From contig NZ_CP051428.1 of assembly GCF_012676905.1 (NCBI RefSeq), forward strand, positions 2,690,001-2,754,000: a stretch of 64,000 nucleotides of DNA, given 5' to 3'. Positions 8,377 to 17,211 of this stretch are shown one piece after another. A program made the translations under genes and the position numbers. This DNA is from Paenibacillus albicereus (GTDB lineage: Bacteria; Bacillota; Bacilli; Paenibacillales; Paenibacillaceae). The notes below the pieces were generated by a model. The model made no database searches, was not told where the DNA came from, and saw only the letters and a list, made by a program, of their open reading frames with translations. Position 1 is the first letter of the stretch. Each line of letters starts with the position of its first letter.

Positions 8377-10602
8377 TCAGCGCAGCTCCCTCGCCAGGCG
8401 CCCGGAGAGCCGCAGCGCGTTGCCGACGACGGTGACCGAGCTGAGCGCCATCGCCGCGCCGGCCATCCACGGCTCCAGCAGGCCGCAGGCGGCGACCGGC
8501 ACCATGACGATGTTGTACAGGAACGCGAAGCCGAGGTTCTGCTTGATGTTGCGCATCGTCAGCCGGCTTGCCGCGACCGCGGCATGGATGCCCGTCAAGC
8601 TCGACCGCAGCAGCGCGACATGGCCGGCAGCGAGCGCGGCGTCCGTGCCGCCGGCCATCGCAAATCCGGCATCGGCCGCAGCGAGCGCCGGAGCGTCGTT
8701 CCAGCCGTCTCCGGCCATCGCGACGACGCGCCCCTCGCGCTGCAGCGCGCGAATCAGCTGCAGCTTGTCTTCCGGCAGCATGCCGGCCTTCCAGCGGGCG
8801 ATGCCCGCCTCCTTCGCGGCGGCAGCGGCAGGTCCGGCGGCGTCTCCCGTCGCCAGCCAGACGTCCAGGCCGTCCGTCCGCAGCGCCTGCACCGCCTCCG
8901 GCGACTCCCGCTTGAGCCGGTCGCCGAGCGAGATCGCCCCGATGCACTCGCCGCCAAGCGCGACGAACAGCACCGTCTCTCCCCCCGCCTCGCGGATCGC
9001 CGCAAAGCCTTCCGCCCGCTTCATGCCGCTCCAGCGCTCTTGCTGGGCCAGCTGCCGGCCGCCCACGGCGATCCGGCCTTCCGCGCAGTCCGCGGCCACG
9101 CCGTAGCCGGTCCATTCGAGGCGGCCCGTGGCCGGCGGCGGCACGAGCCCGCGCCGCCGAGCTTCTTCGCGCACGGCGGCCGCATACGGATGCGGCGACT
9201 CCGCCTCGGCGGCCGCGGCGAGCTTCAGCATGGCGGCCGCGCTCCAGCCCGGAGCAGGCTGCATGCCGGCGACGCACGGCCTGCCTTCGGTCAGCGTACC
9301 CGTCTTGTCGAGCAGCACGACCTCCACTTTGGCCAGGCTTTCCAGCGCCGATGCCTCCTTGACGACGATGCCGCGGCGCGCCAGCTTGCCGGAGGCGATG
9401 ACGAGCGAGATCGGCGTCGCCAGACCGAGCGCGCACGGACAGGCGACCAGCAGCACCGCCAGCGCGCTCAGCGCCGCCCGGGAGCCGTCTCCCGGCGCGA
9501 GCCAGAGCGCCCAGGCCAGATAGGTCATGGCGGAAGCGAGCAGCATGAGCGGCACGAACCGTGCGGAAATGCGGTCGACCTTGCGCTGGATGCCGGTCTT
9601 GGACGCCTGCGCCTGGCGCAGCAGCGCATCGATCCGGCTCAGCAGCGTTCCTTCCCCGGTCGTCTCCGTGCGGATGCGCAGCGTATCGCCCCGGTTCGTC
9701 GTGCCCGCCCAGACGCGGCTGCCGGGACGCTTCGGAACGGCCCGGCTCTCGCCCGTCAGCAGCGATTCGTCCACCTCCGACTGCCCTCCCGTCACGATTC
9801 CGTCCACCGGCACGAGCCCTCCCGGCCCGACGAGCACGATATCGCCGTCGCGGACGCTGGCCGCCGGCACGCGGCGCGCCTCGTCGGCACGCAGCACGGT
9901 GATTTCCTCGGCCTTGAGCTTGGCGTATCCGTCGCTCTCCCGCAGCGCCCGCGCCGCCGAGCGGGACTCCATGTATTTGCCGAGCAGCACGGCCGTGATG
10001 ACGACCGCTCCCGTATCGAAATACAGCGGCAGCATCCCGTCCGGATGAGAGCCGGCAGCTCCGTGGGCGAAAACGACGTAGTGGCTGTACAAATAAGCGG
10101 CGGACGTTCCGAGCGCCACGAGCACGTCCATGTTGGCGCCGCCGGCCCGCAGCGCGCTCCACGCGTTTTGATAGAAGGGCAGGCCGACGCCGAACTGGAT
10201 CGCCGTGGCGAGCGCGAGCTGGACCCAGCCGCTGCGGATGAACGCGGGAACCGGGACGAAGGAGAGCGCCTCGTAATGACCGGCCATCGCCCACAGCAGC
10301 GGCAGCGTGAGCAGCGCCGAAACGAGCAGCCGCAGGCGCAGCAGACGCATCGCGGCATATTCGGCGCTTCGGTCGCCCGGGTCCGAGACGCCGAAGCCGA
10401 GACGGCGGACGCGCTCCTTGATCGCCTCCGCGTCCGTCTCGTCCGGCGCATAGCGGATCCAGGCCCGGCGGGAGGCGTAGCTGACCGCCGCCTCCTGCAC
10501 GCCGCCGAGCTTCCCGAGCGACTTCTCGATGCGCGCCGCGCATGCCGAGCAGCTCATCCCCTGGATGCCCAAATCAAGCGCCGCTCCTTTTGGTCCTTCC
10601 AT
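8377..10602 (-). CDS. copA: Copper-exporting P1B-type ATPase CopA
   Basis: A 741-residue heavy-metal ATPase. One N-terminal HMA domain carries GMSCSAC (Cys18 and Cys21). The transmembrane metal motif CPC lies in ACPCALGLATP near residue 390, the phosphorylation motif DKTGTLT near 432, the HP pair in ESPHPYAAAV, and GDGWNDAPAL near 630. CPC with an HMA domain of this type is characteristic of Cu(I) export rather than Zn/Cd export. ATG at 10600-10602 follows GGGGGAGG. No copZ or csoR is visible on either side, so the usual copper operon is split; a 12-bp palindrome lies 83 bp upstream of the start. Several Ala/Gly-rich stretches reflect the high GC content. Confidence 0.93.
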   Translation of the reverse strand: MEGPKGAALDLGIQGMSCSACAARIEKSLGKLGGVQEAAVSYASRRAWIRYAPDETDAEAIKERVRRLGFGVSDPGDRSAEYAAMRLLRLRLLVSALLTLPLLWAMAGHYEALSFVPVPAFIRSGWVQLALATAIQFGVGLPFYQNAWSALRAGGANMDVLVALGTSAAYLYSHYVVFAHGAAGSHPDGMLPLYFDTGAVVITAVLLGKYMESRSAARALRESDGYAKLKAEEITVLRADEARRVPAASVRDGDIVLVGPGGLVPVDGIVTGGQSEVDESLLTGESRAVPKRPGSRVWAGTTNRGDTLRIRTETTGEGTLLSRIDALLRQAQASKTGIQRKVDRISARFVPLMLLASAMTYLAWALWLAPGDGSRAALSALAVLLVACPCALGLATPISLVIASGKLARRGIVVKEASALESLAKVEVVLLDKTGTLTEGRPCVAGMQPAPGWSAAAMLKLAAAAEAESPHPYAAAVREEARRRGLVPPPATGRLEWTGYGVAADCAEGRIAVGGRQLAQQERWSGMKRAEGFAAIREAGGETVLFVALGGECIGAISLGDRLKRESPEAVQALRTDGLDVWLATGDAAGPAAAAAKEAGIARWKAGMLPEDKLQLIRALQREGRVVAMAGDGWNDAPALAAADAGFAMAGGTDAALAAGHVALLRSSLTGIHAAVAASRLTMRNIKQNLGFAFLYNIVMVPVAACGLLEPWMAGAAMALSSVTVVGNALRLSGRLARELR

Positions 10603-10684
10603 CTTCGGCCTCCCCCTTCGCCGCTCCGCCTGGCCTCAGACTCTCGCAGCCTTCCCTAGTTTCATAGAATCGCTTATCCTACTC

Positions 10685-10696
10685 TATGGCGCCATA
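10685..10696. promoter_or_regulatory. 12-bp perfect palindrome in the copA / cyclase divergent region
   Basis: TATGGCGCCATA is a perfect palindrome in the 233-bp region between the divergent copA and GGDEF genes. It may be an operator, but I recognise no regulator with this exact site. The rest of the gap holds no gene; candidate -10 elements nearby are weak. Confidence 0.3.
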
Positions 10697-10835
10697 AGGC
10701 CGGATTATGCGGACGCAGCGCAAAAGTTGCGCGCGGCCGGCGCCGAAGGAGCAAGTTTTGCGTCCTTCCTGCCGATATACGGAAGGAGGCGCGGCCCAAG
10801 CGCTTCAAGGACAACAAGAAGGAGCTTTTCCCGAC

Positions 10836-12344
10836 ATGACCGAACGAATGACGACCCAGCTGCTGCAGCTGCCTTCCAGCCGCAAGCAGAGGTCAGCCGC
10901 AGCCGTCTCCGCCGCGCTGCTCGCCGCCATCTCCATCGCCGCCCTGCCTTTCGGCCAGCACCAGATCGGCACGATCGAGCCGTTCCTGCCGGCGTTCATC
11001 GCCTGGTTCATCTTCGCCGACCTGCTGACGGCGCATCTGCTGTTCAGCCAGTACCGCGCCGCAGGCAGCCGGGCGACGCTCGTCCTCGCCGCCACCTATC
11101 TGTACAGCGGCCTCATCATCATCCCGCATATCCTGACGTTTCCCGGCGTCTTCTCCGACACGGGCCTGCTCGGAGCCGGACCGCAAAGCGCCGTCTGGCT
11201 CTGGTCCCTCTGGCATGCCGGATTCCCGGTCGGCATCATCGCCTACCTGGTCGTCGCCCGCTTGGAGCGCGGACGGCCCGCCGGACGAGGCAGCATGCGG
11301 CTCGCCCTGTGGACGGGAGCCGTCACGATCGCGCTGGTCACGGCGCTGTCTCTCGTCGCCGTGCTTGCCCATGACCATCTGCCCGTGCTGGTCGTCCGAG
11401 GCAAGTTCACGCCGATGCTCAGCCTGGCGATCGGCCCGTTCATCAGCCTGCTCAGCATCGTCGCGCTCGTCATGCTATGGGTGCTTCAGCGCGGCCGCAC
11501 CGTGCTCAATCTGTGGCTGACCGTCGCGATGCTCGCCTTCATGCTCGACATCGCGCTGACGGTGTTCGCCGGCGCCCGCTACTCGCTCGGCTGGTATCTG
11601 GCCCGGGTCAACTCGCTCGTCTCCGCCTTCGCCATCATCTGCGCGATCATCTACGAGGTGAACCGGCTCTATATCCGGCTCGTCCGGCACCAAGAGGACC
11701 TGCTGCAGACGCAGGAGGAGCTGCATGCGCTCAACGACGAGCTGAGCCGGCTGTCGCAGCTCGACGGCCTGACCGGCATCGCCAACCGGCGCCGCTTCGA
11801 CGAGCAGCTGGCGCGACATCTGGCCGAATCGCGCCGCTCCGGAGCCCCGTTCAGCCTGCTGCTGCTGGACATCGATTCGTTCAAAGCCTACAACGACCGC
11901 TACGGCCATCAGCAGGGGGACCGCATCCTCAAGCAAACCGCCCGGCTCATCGAGGACAGCGCCCCTCCGGCTCCGGCCTCGGCGGCGCGCTATGGCGGCG
12001 AGGAATTCGCCGTGCTGCTGCCGGGCTTCGGCGGCCACGATGCGGCACGCGCGGCCGAAGCGATCCGGAGGGCGGTCGAGGACGCCGCGATGCTCCATGA
12101 GCATTCGCCCGCCGCCTCGTGCGTGACGCTGAGCATCGGCGTCGCCTCGGTCGAGGCCGGCGCGCTCCGGGACGAGGCTCGGCCGGGAGCCGGCCGGGAG
12201 CTCGGCGAGGAATCGGCCGCGGCGGGACCTTCCGCAGCCGCGGACTTGATCGGACGCGCCGACAAAGCCCTCTACCGCTCCAAGGAGGACGGACGCAACC
12301 GGGTCACGCTGGACGACGGCATGGGCACCTCCTCCTTCGCTTGA
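10836..12344 (+). CDS. Membrane diguanylate cyclase (MASE4-type sensor plus GGDEF)
   Basis: A 502-residue protein with about eight membrane helices in residues 20-275 resembling the MASE4 sensory domain, a short coiled linker (QEDLLQTQEELHALNDELSR), and a GGDEF domain that would make cyclic di-GMP from GTP. The active-site loop reads GGEEF (about 387-391), a catalytically competent variant, and the LDGLTGIANRRRFDEQL entry motif is intact. The RxxD inhibitory site expected just N-terminal of GGEEF is missing (the stretch reads APASAARY), so product inhibition may be absent. A Gly/Ala/Glu-rich insertion lies near the C-terminus (about 445-470). ATG at 10836 follows AAGAAGGAG; a further upstream start lacks a ribosome site. 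A bidirectional terminator follows. Confidence 0.9.
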   Translation: MTERMTTQLLQLPSSRKQRSAAAVSAALLAAISIAALPFGQHQIGTIEPFLPAFIAWFIFADLLTAHLLFSQYRAAGSRATLVLAATYLYSGLIIIPHILTFPGVFSDTGLLGAGPQSAVWLWSLWHAGFPVGIIAYLVVARLERGRPAGRGSMRLALWTGAVTIALVTALSLVAVLAHDHLPVLVVRGKFTPMLSLAIGPFISLLSIVALVMLWVLQRGRTVLNLWLTVAMLAFMLDIALTVFAGARYSLGWYLARVNSLVSAFAIICAIIYEVNRLYIRLVRHQEDLLQTQEELHALNDELSRLSQLDGLTGIANRRRFDEQLARHLAESRRSGAPFSLLLLDIDSFKAYNDRYGHQQGDRILKQTARLIEDSAPPAPASAARYGGEEFAVLLPGFGGHDAARAAEAIRRAVEDAAMLHEHSPAASCVTLSIGVASVEAGALRDEARPGAGRELGEESAAAGPSAAADLIGRADKALYRSKEDGRNRVTLDDGMGTSSFA

Positions 12345-12350
12345 AAAACC

Positions 12351-12394
12351 AAAAGGGACGCAGCGGAAATGAATTCCGCTTGCGTCCCTTTTTT
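12351..12394. terminator. Bidirectional terminator between the cyclase and rhodanese genes
   Basis: Near-perfect stem AAGGGACGCAGCGGAA / TTCCGCTTGCGTCCCTT with a small loop, flanked by AAAA on the left and TTTTTT on the right, so it can serve both convergent units. Confidence 0.9.
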
Positions 12395-12420
12395 GAATGA
12401 TAGAGGAATCCGAGAGCCGC

Positions 12421-12732
12421 CTAACGCCCGGTCACGATCTCGCCCGGCCAGGACAGCATGCCGCCCTCGACGTTGACTACGTCGTAGCCGACCGCGCTCA
12501 GATAGTCGCAGGCCCGCCCGCTGCGAGCGCCGCTGCGGCAGATAAGCCATATCGTCCCGTCCTCGGGGCGCAGCTCGTCCATGCTCTCCTGCAAGCGGGA
12601 GAGCGCGACATGGCGCGCCTGGGCGATATGCCCGTCCTCCCACTCCTCGTCCTCGCGCACGTCCACGAGATTGATCGCTTCGCCTTGCTCGAGCCGCTTC
12701 AGCAGCTCCTCCGTCGTCTGCACCTTGCTCAC
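12421..12732 (-). CDS. Single-domain rhodanese-like protein
   Basis: A 103-residue single rhodanese domain. NLVDVREDEEWEDGHI is the typical entry motif, and the active loop ICRSGARSGRA contains the catalytic Cys with basic residues that bind a persulfide or sulfate; the protein would carry sulfane sulfur in the cytoplasm. I place the start at GTG 12730-12732, which overlaps the stop of the DUF1992 gene as GTGA and has AAGGGGAG upstream; a longer frame upstream is only the antisense-like shadow of the DUF1992 coding region. Last gene of a four-gene operon, ended by the terminator at 12351-12394. Confidence 0.88.
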   Translation of the reverse strand: MSKVQTTEELLKRLEQGEAINLVDVREDEEWEDGHIAQARHVALSRLQESMDELRPEDGTIWLICRSGARSGRACDYLSAVGYDVVNVEGGMLSWPGEIVTGR

Positions 12733-13115
12733 CTTGTCGACTCCCCTTCCAGCTTCTCCCTGATTTTGTCCCCGTACTCCGCATGCGCCGCCAGATGCTC
12801 CCAGCCGCGCGAGCCGGAGATCGCCTGCAGCCTCATCCGCTTGAGCGACAGCTCCTTGCCGAGGCTGCGGCGCTCCTCTTCGTCGCGGCATAGCGCGAGC
12901 AAGCCGTTCAGGCCGGCGATATCGCGCGAGAGCTGCACCTCCTCGGGCACCATGCCGGCGTTCTTCAGCATGCGGTATCCGGCCCGAAGCTCCTCCGGCA
13001 CATGCGCCAGATCGTCGATCTCCAGCGGCTTTCCTTTGCCCGCCACCTCCTCGAACTCCCCTCTCTGCATCGCGTCGCGAATCTTCTCCTCGGCGATCCG
13101 GTAGAGGAAGTCCAT
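12729..13115 (-). CDS. DUF1992 domain protein (DnaJ-C28-like)
   Basis: A 128-residue protein matching the short DUF1992 family. It begins DFLYRIAEEKIRDAMQRGEFEEV, then the conserved GKGKPLEIDD and the VPEELRAGYRMLKNAG motif, ending in a charged helix. The domain occurs in eukaryotic DNAJC28 as well as in bacteria, with no established function. The ATG overlaps the stop of the upstream ybjQ-like gene by one base (TGATG arrangement) and its own stop overlaps the rhodanese start, which indicates translational coupling along the operon. Confidence 0.85.
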   Translation of the reverse strand: MDFLYRIAEEKIRDAMQRGEFEEVAGKGKPLEIDDLAHVPEELRAGYRMLKNAGMVPEEVQLSRDIAGLNGLLALCRDEEERRSLGKELSLKRMRLQAISGSRGWEHLAAHAEYGDKIREKLEGESTR

Positions 13116-13426
13116 CAGAGGAGGACGGCCGTGCCGCTGCAGGTGACCATCAGCATGCCGTCGCGAACGACCTCGTAGTCGAGATCGACGCCGACGATCG
13201 CGTTGGCGCCGAGACTCGACGCCTGCTGGCGCATCTCCTCGATGGCGAGGTCGCGCGCCTGTTTCAGCTTGCCCTCGTACGCGCCGGAGCGGCCGCCCAC
13301 CACGTCCGTGATCGAGGCGAGGAAGTCCCTCACTACGTTCGCTCCCATGATCGCCTCTCCGTTCACGATACCTACGTACTCGCGGATCGGCCGTCCCTCC
13401 ACGGACGGCGTCGTCGTGATCAGCAT
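13115..13426 (-). CDS. YbjQ/DUF74 family protein
   Basis: A 103-residue protein of the YbjQ (DUF74) family, a small pentameric fold sometimes called heavy-metal-binding-like, with unknown role. Diagnostic stretches are [18 protein letters not shown], the [16 protein letters not shown] helix and [26 protein letters not shown] precedes the ATG at 13424-13426. It sits between the DUF3889 gene (40 bp upstream) and the DUF1992 gene (one-base overlap). Confidence 0.9.
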   Translation of the reverse strand: MLITTTPSVEGRPIREYVGIVNGEAIMGANVVRDFLASITDVVGGRSGAYEGKLKQARDLAIEEMRQQASSLGANAIVGVDLDYEVVRDGMLMVTCSGTAVLL

Positions 13427-13466
13427 TTCGCTTTCTCCTCCTTGGATATCGGCTGGCTGTCGCTCC

Positions 13467-13832
13467 TCACGGAGCGCTCTCCGTCCATTCTACCTCCAGC
13501 AAGCGGCCCTCTTCAACCTGCACGCGGCAGACGACCGCGGACGGCGCGCCGGGCTTCGGCTCCAGCACGAGCTTGAAGCGGTACGAGACCGTGCCGCTCT
13601 GATCCGGAAACGCGCCTTCGAAGCGGTAATCGCGAATGCCCGTTCCGAACTTCCGCATCGTCTGCTCGACCGCGACCCTGCCCCATCTCGCATAGGCGGG
13701 AGCCGCGTGCGAAGGCGTCATGACGGCCTCGCGAGCCCTCCCGTCCGCCTGTCCCGACGTCGCGTCGGCAAGACCCGAGGCGGAGGCCAGCAGGCCCGCT
13801 ACGATCACCAGTCTTGCGATCATCTTCCTCAT
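13467..13832 (-). CDS. DUF3889 family secreted protein
   Basis: A 121-residue protein with an N-terminal signal peptide ([18 protein letters not shown], cleavage likely near residue 22) and a compact domain that starts [18 protein letters not shown] and includes YRFEGAFPD, the hallmarks of DUF3889 proteins of Bacillus (YqzG/YhdC-like). Function unknown; expected outside the membrane. ATG at 13830-13832 was picked because AAAGGAGGCC precedes it; a start 18 codons earlier lies in the preceding terminator area. First gene of the operon with ybjQ, DUF1992 and rhodanese. Confidence 0.8.
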   Translation of the reverse strand: MRKMIARLVIVAGLLASASGLADATSGQADGRAREAVMTPSHAAPAYARWGRVAVEQTMRKFGTGIRDYRFEGAFPDQSGTVSYRFKLVLEPKPGAPSAVVCRVQVEEGRLLEVEWTESAP

Positions 13833-13877
13833 GCGCAAGGCCTCCTTTCCGTTTCCCCTAGCTTTGCCCGCAAATAG

Positions 13878-13910
13878 AAAAAGCATCCTGCCGGCAAGGG
13901 CAGGATGCTC
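13878..13910 (-). promoter_or_regulatory. Hairpin with T-run upstream of DUF3889 gene
   Basis: On the minus strand AGCATCCTGC pairs with GCAGGATGCT and is followed by TTTTTC, the form of an intrinsic terminator. Because it lies 9 bp after the stop of the RND pump gene, it is most simply the terminator of the kinase-regulator-pump unit, placed before the DUF3889 operon. Confidence 0.85.
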
Positions 13911-13918
13911 GGGGGAAG

Positions 13919-16900
13919 CTATTCCGCAGCCGGGCGGACGCCGTCCTGGCGCTGCAGCTTGGCGCGGCGGCGGTTCAGGAACTCGTAGACGACCGGCACG
14001 ATGATGAGCGTCAGCAGCGTGGAGCTGATGAGGCCGCCGATGACGGTGACGCCGAGCCCTTTGGAGATGAGCGCTCCCGACTCGAAGCCGAACGCCAGCG
14101 GCAGCAGCGCGCCGACCGTGGCGAGCGCGGTCATCAGAATCGGACGCAGGCGCGTGCCCGCCGCTTCGAGCAGCGCTTCGCGCACGCTCATGCCGTCCCG
14201 CTCCATGTGGATGACGCGGTCGATGAGCACGATCGCGTTGGTGACGACGATGCCGATCAGCATGAGCATGCCGATCAGCGCCGTGACGCTGACCGTCTCG
14301 CCTGCGATGAGCAGGCCGACGAGCGCGCCGATGACCGTGAACGGCAGCGAGAACAGGATCGTCAGCGGCGTCATCGCGCCGCCGAACGTTATGACGAGTA
14401 CGAGGTAGACGACCGCGATCGCCACGAGGATGGCCAGACCCAGCTGGCGGAACGATTCATTGATGTCCTCGGTGACCCCGCCCATCTCGACATCGACGTT
14501 CGCCGGCAGCTGCAGCTCGTCGATGACCGTCTGGACGTCGCGCGACGCCTTGCTGATGTCGCTCGACGTGACGTCCGCCGTGATGTCGGCGTAGACGCGG
14601 TCGCTCTTGCGGGTGATCGTGTTCGGCGACGTGCCTTCCTCGATCGTCGCCACGTCGGACAGCTTGACCGTCGTGCCGAGCGGCGTGACGATCGGCATGC
14701 TTTCCAGCGAGGCCTTGTCGGAGAACGTCCGCTCTTCGGTCTTGACGTAGACGTTCAGCTTCTGGCCGTCCTTTTCGATCGTCGCCGCGAGCGGCCGCTC
14801 GCGGACCGGACTGAGCGCCATCGCCAGCTGGCCGGCGCTGAGCGCGTTTTCGCTCAGCTTCTTCGTGTCGGCGACGATGCGGTACTGCTCATACGTTTCC
14901 GACAGGCTCGTATCGAGATTGGTCAGATTCTCGACGCCCTCCAGCTTCTGCTTGAGGTCGGCGACGACCGGCTCGAGCGCCTTCATGTCCGGTCCGAAGG
15001 CAGTGACGGTCAGGCTGCTTCCTCCCAGCCCGCCGCCGGTGAAGTCCTGCTGCTTCCACTCGCCCTGGCTGCCGCTTTCCTTCAGCAGCTCGATGACGCG
15101 CTCCTTCTCGGCGTCGAACTCTTTGTAGTCGGGGCTGTACCGCAGGTTGAACAGCGCTTGCTTGGAAGCGCCCGGATTCATCGGATTGCTGCCGCCGATC
15201 GAATACTGCACGACCTCGACGCCTTCGCGCTCCAGCAGCTTCTTCTCCGCGTCCAACGCGTACTTCTCCACGTCCTCGAGCTTCTCGCCTGGAGCCGGAT
15301 TGTACGTGACGATCATGGAGTTGTCGCCCGTGCTCGGGATGAAGCTGACGCCGATGAGCGGGAACAGGAACAGGCTGCCGACGAGCAGCAGCGTCGCGGC
15401 TCCGAAGCTGATGCCTTTGTGGTCGAGCGTCCAGTTGAGCAGGCTCTTGTAGCGGTTCGCCAGACGGCTCGGCTTGTCCTCGTGCTTCGAGCCCTTGAGC
15501 CCCTTGCGGAACATCATGTGGGCGAGCATCGGCACGATCGTGATCGCGACGAGCAGCGAAGCGAGCAGCGCGAAGACGATCGTCAGCGCGAACGGCAGGA
15601 AGATTTCGCCGATCGGTCCGGTGACGAGGCCGAGCGGCAGGAACACCGCGATCGTCACGACGGTGGAGGCGAGGATCGGCACGAACATCTCGCGCGTCGA
15701 TTCGAGGATGAGCGCCTTACCCTCCAGCTTTTCGCCGGACATCGCCATGCGTCGGTAGATGTTCTCGATGACGACGATCGAGTCGTCGACGACCCGCCCG
15801 ATCGCGACGGTCATGGCGCCGAGCGTCATGATGTTGAGCGTGATGTCCATCTCCTGCAGGACGAGCACCGCGATCAGCAGCGACAGCGGGATGGAGACGA
15901 CGGCGATGATCGTCGAGCGCAGGTCGCGCAGGAAGATCAGGATGATGAGCACGGCGAACGCGGCGCCGAGCACCGCCTTGGACAGCATCGTCTCGACGGA
16001 CTCCTTGATCGGCGTACCCTGGTCGAGCGTCACGGTGGAGTTCAGTCCCTCGTGGTCTTGCGCCAGCTCCGCCATGCGGCTGGAGACGGCGTCCGAGACG
16101 TCGACCGTGTTCGCATCGGCGGCCTTGACAATGGACACCCCGATCGCGTCCTTGCCGTTCGTGCGGGAAATGGATTCCGCCTTGTCGAGCACGGTCACGT
16201 CGGCGACCTGGCTCAGCTTGACGGTCGGCAGCTTGATGCCGCCTGCCGGCGCTCCTGCCGCGCCCTCGGCGCCTCCTTGGCCTGCTCCGGCTGCGCCTTG
16301 GCCTGCTCCGGCAGATCCGCCAGCGCCTTGGCCTGCCGCGCCGCCGGCCGATGAAGGCGTAAGCGGAATCTCAATGTTCAGCAGGTCCTGCTCCGTCGCG
16401 ACCCTGCCGTCCACGACGACCGACTTCTCGGAGTCGCCGAACGGGAAGATGCCGAGCGGAGCGGTGACGGCCGACGCCTTGATCGCGTTCTGCACCGACT
16501 CCGCGGTCAGGCCGTACTTGGCCAGCTCGTCGGCCTTGTAGCTGAGCTCGGCCTCCTTGACGTTCTGGCCGGATATCTGCACGGAGGCGACGCCTTCGAG
16601 CGACTTCAGCTCGGGCAGGATCTCCGTCTCGACCGTCTTGGTGAGCGCCACCAGATCCTGGCTGTCGCTGGAGATGCTGAGCGACAGCACCGGGAACGCG
16701 TTGAGGCTGAGACGCGATACGCCCGGCTCCTGGACGCCGTCCTTGAGGCTGAGGCCGTCAAGCGCCTCGCGCACCTCGTCCTGGGCTTTCTCCATGTCTT
16801 TGCTGAAGTCGTACTCGATGATGATGGACGAAGCGTTCTCCATCGAGGTGGACATGACGTCCTTGACGCCGTCCAGATTACGGGTCGCCTGCTCGATCGG

Positions 16901-17098
16901 CAGGGTGACCTCGTTCATGATCTCTTCCGGGGAAGCCCCCGGATAGACGGTCGTCACGCTGACGATCGGCACCGTGATGTCCGGCATCGTCTCCATCTTC
17001 ATGTTCGTGCCGGCATAGATGCCTCCGAACAGGACGATGATCGTCATGATCCACAGCGCGAACTTGTTGTTCAAGGAAAAATTGATGATGCTCTTCAA
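13919..17098 (-). CDS. RND-family efflux transporter (SwrC/AcrB-like)
   Basis: A 1059-residue RND permease with the usual two halves: a first membrane helix (FALWIMTIIVLFGGIYAG), a large extracellular porter loop, then helices 2-6, repeated in the second half. The conserved MPDITVPIVSVTTVYPGASPEEI region, and the acidic pair in GRVVDDSIVVIENIYRR that relays protons, are present. Gram-positive relatives such as SwrC move surfactin or other amphiphiles. The TTG at 17096-17098 (11 nt after AAAGGAG) is my preferred start; GTG at 17108-17110 abuts the ribosome site. A Gly/Ala/Gln-rich insertion near residues 252-290 is built of short repeats. It is the last gene after the sensor kinase and regulator. 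The substrate is unknown. Confidence 0.88.
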   Translation of the reverse strand: MKSIINFSLNNKFALWIMTIIVLFGGIYAGTNMKMETMPDITVPIVSVTTVYPGASPEEIMNEVTLPIEQATRNLDGVKDVMSTSMENASSIIIEYDFSKDMEKAQDEVREALDGLSLKDGVQEPGVSRLSLNAFPVLSLSISSDSQDLVALTKTVETEILPELKSLEGVASVQISGQNVKEAELSYKADELAKYGLTAESVQNAIKASAVTAPLGIFPFGDSEKSVVVDGRVATEQDLLNIEIPLTPSSAGGAAGQGAGGSAGAGQGAAGAGQGGAEGAAGAPAGGIKLPTVKLSQVADVTVLDKAESISRTNGKDAIGVSIVKAADANTVDVSDAVSSRMAELAQDHEGLNSTVTLDQGTPIKESVETMLSKAVLGAAFAVLIILIFLRDLRSTIIAVVSIPLSLLIAVLVLQEMDITLNIMTLGAMTVAIGRVVDDSIVVIENIYRRMAMSGEKLEGKALILESTREMFVPILASTVVTIAVFLPLGLVTGPIGEIFLPFALTIVFALLASLLVAITIVPMLAHMMFRKGLKGSKHEDKPSRLANRYKSLLNWTLDHKGISFGAATLLLVGSLFLFPLIGVSFIPSTGDNSMIVTYNPAPGEKLEDVEKYALDAEKKLLEREGVEVVQYSIGGSNPMNPGASKQALFNLRYSPDYKEFDAEKERVIELLKESGSQGEWKQQDFTGGGLGGSSLTVTAFGPDMKALEPVVADLKQKLEGVENLTNLDTSLSETYEQYRIVADTKKLSENALSAGQLAMALSPVRERPLAATIEKDGQKLNVYVKTEERTFSDKASLESMPIVTPLGTTVKLSDVATIEEGTSPNTITRKSDRVYADITADVTSSDISKASRDVQTVIDELQLPANVDVEMGGVTEDINESFRQLGLAILVAIAVVYLVLVITFGGAMTPLTILFSLPFTVIGALVGLLIAGETVSVTALIGMLMLIGIVVTNAIVLIDRVIHMERDGMSVREALLEAAGTRLRPILMTALATVGALLPLAFGFESGALISKGLGVTVIGGLISSTLLTLIIVPVVYEFLNRRRAKLQRQDGVRPAAE
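16275..16336. repeat. Short tandem-like repeats inside the RND pump gene
   Basis: CCTTGGCCTGCTCCGGC occurs at 16275-16291 and 16296-16312 (21-bp period, seven codons), with a partial third copy CCTTGGCCTGC at 16326-16336. They encode the Gly/Ala/Gln repeats of the pump's porter-domain insertion. Confidence 0.8.
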
Positions 17099-17211
17099 GC
17101 CGCCATCCACTCCTTTTCTCTATATGCGATGAACCCTTCTCTATGGATAACGCGGCCTTGGCCGCGATGCTCCCGTCAAGGCGTGATTGCTTCGAAGCAT
17201 GCGAACACGCC

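Noticed and set aside
14207-16354. A 715-codon plus-strand frame rich in Asp, Arg, His and Glu opposite the RND pump
   Set aside because: It mirrors codons of the pump gene, has no ribosome site and no recognisable fold.
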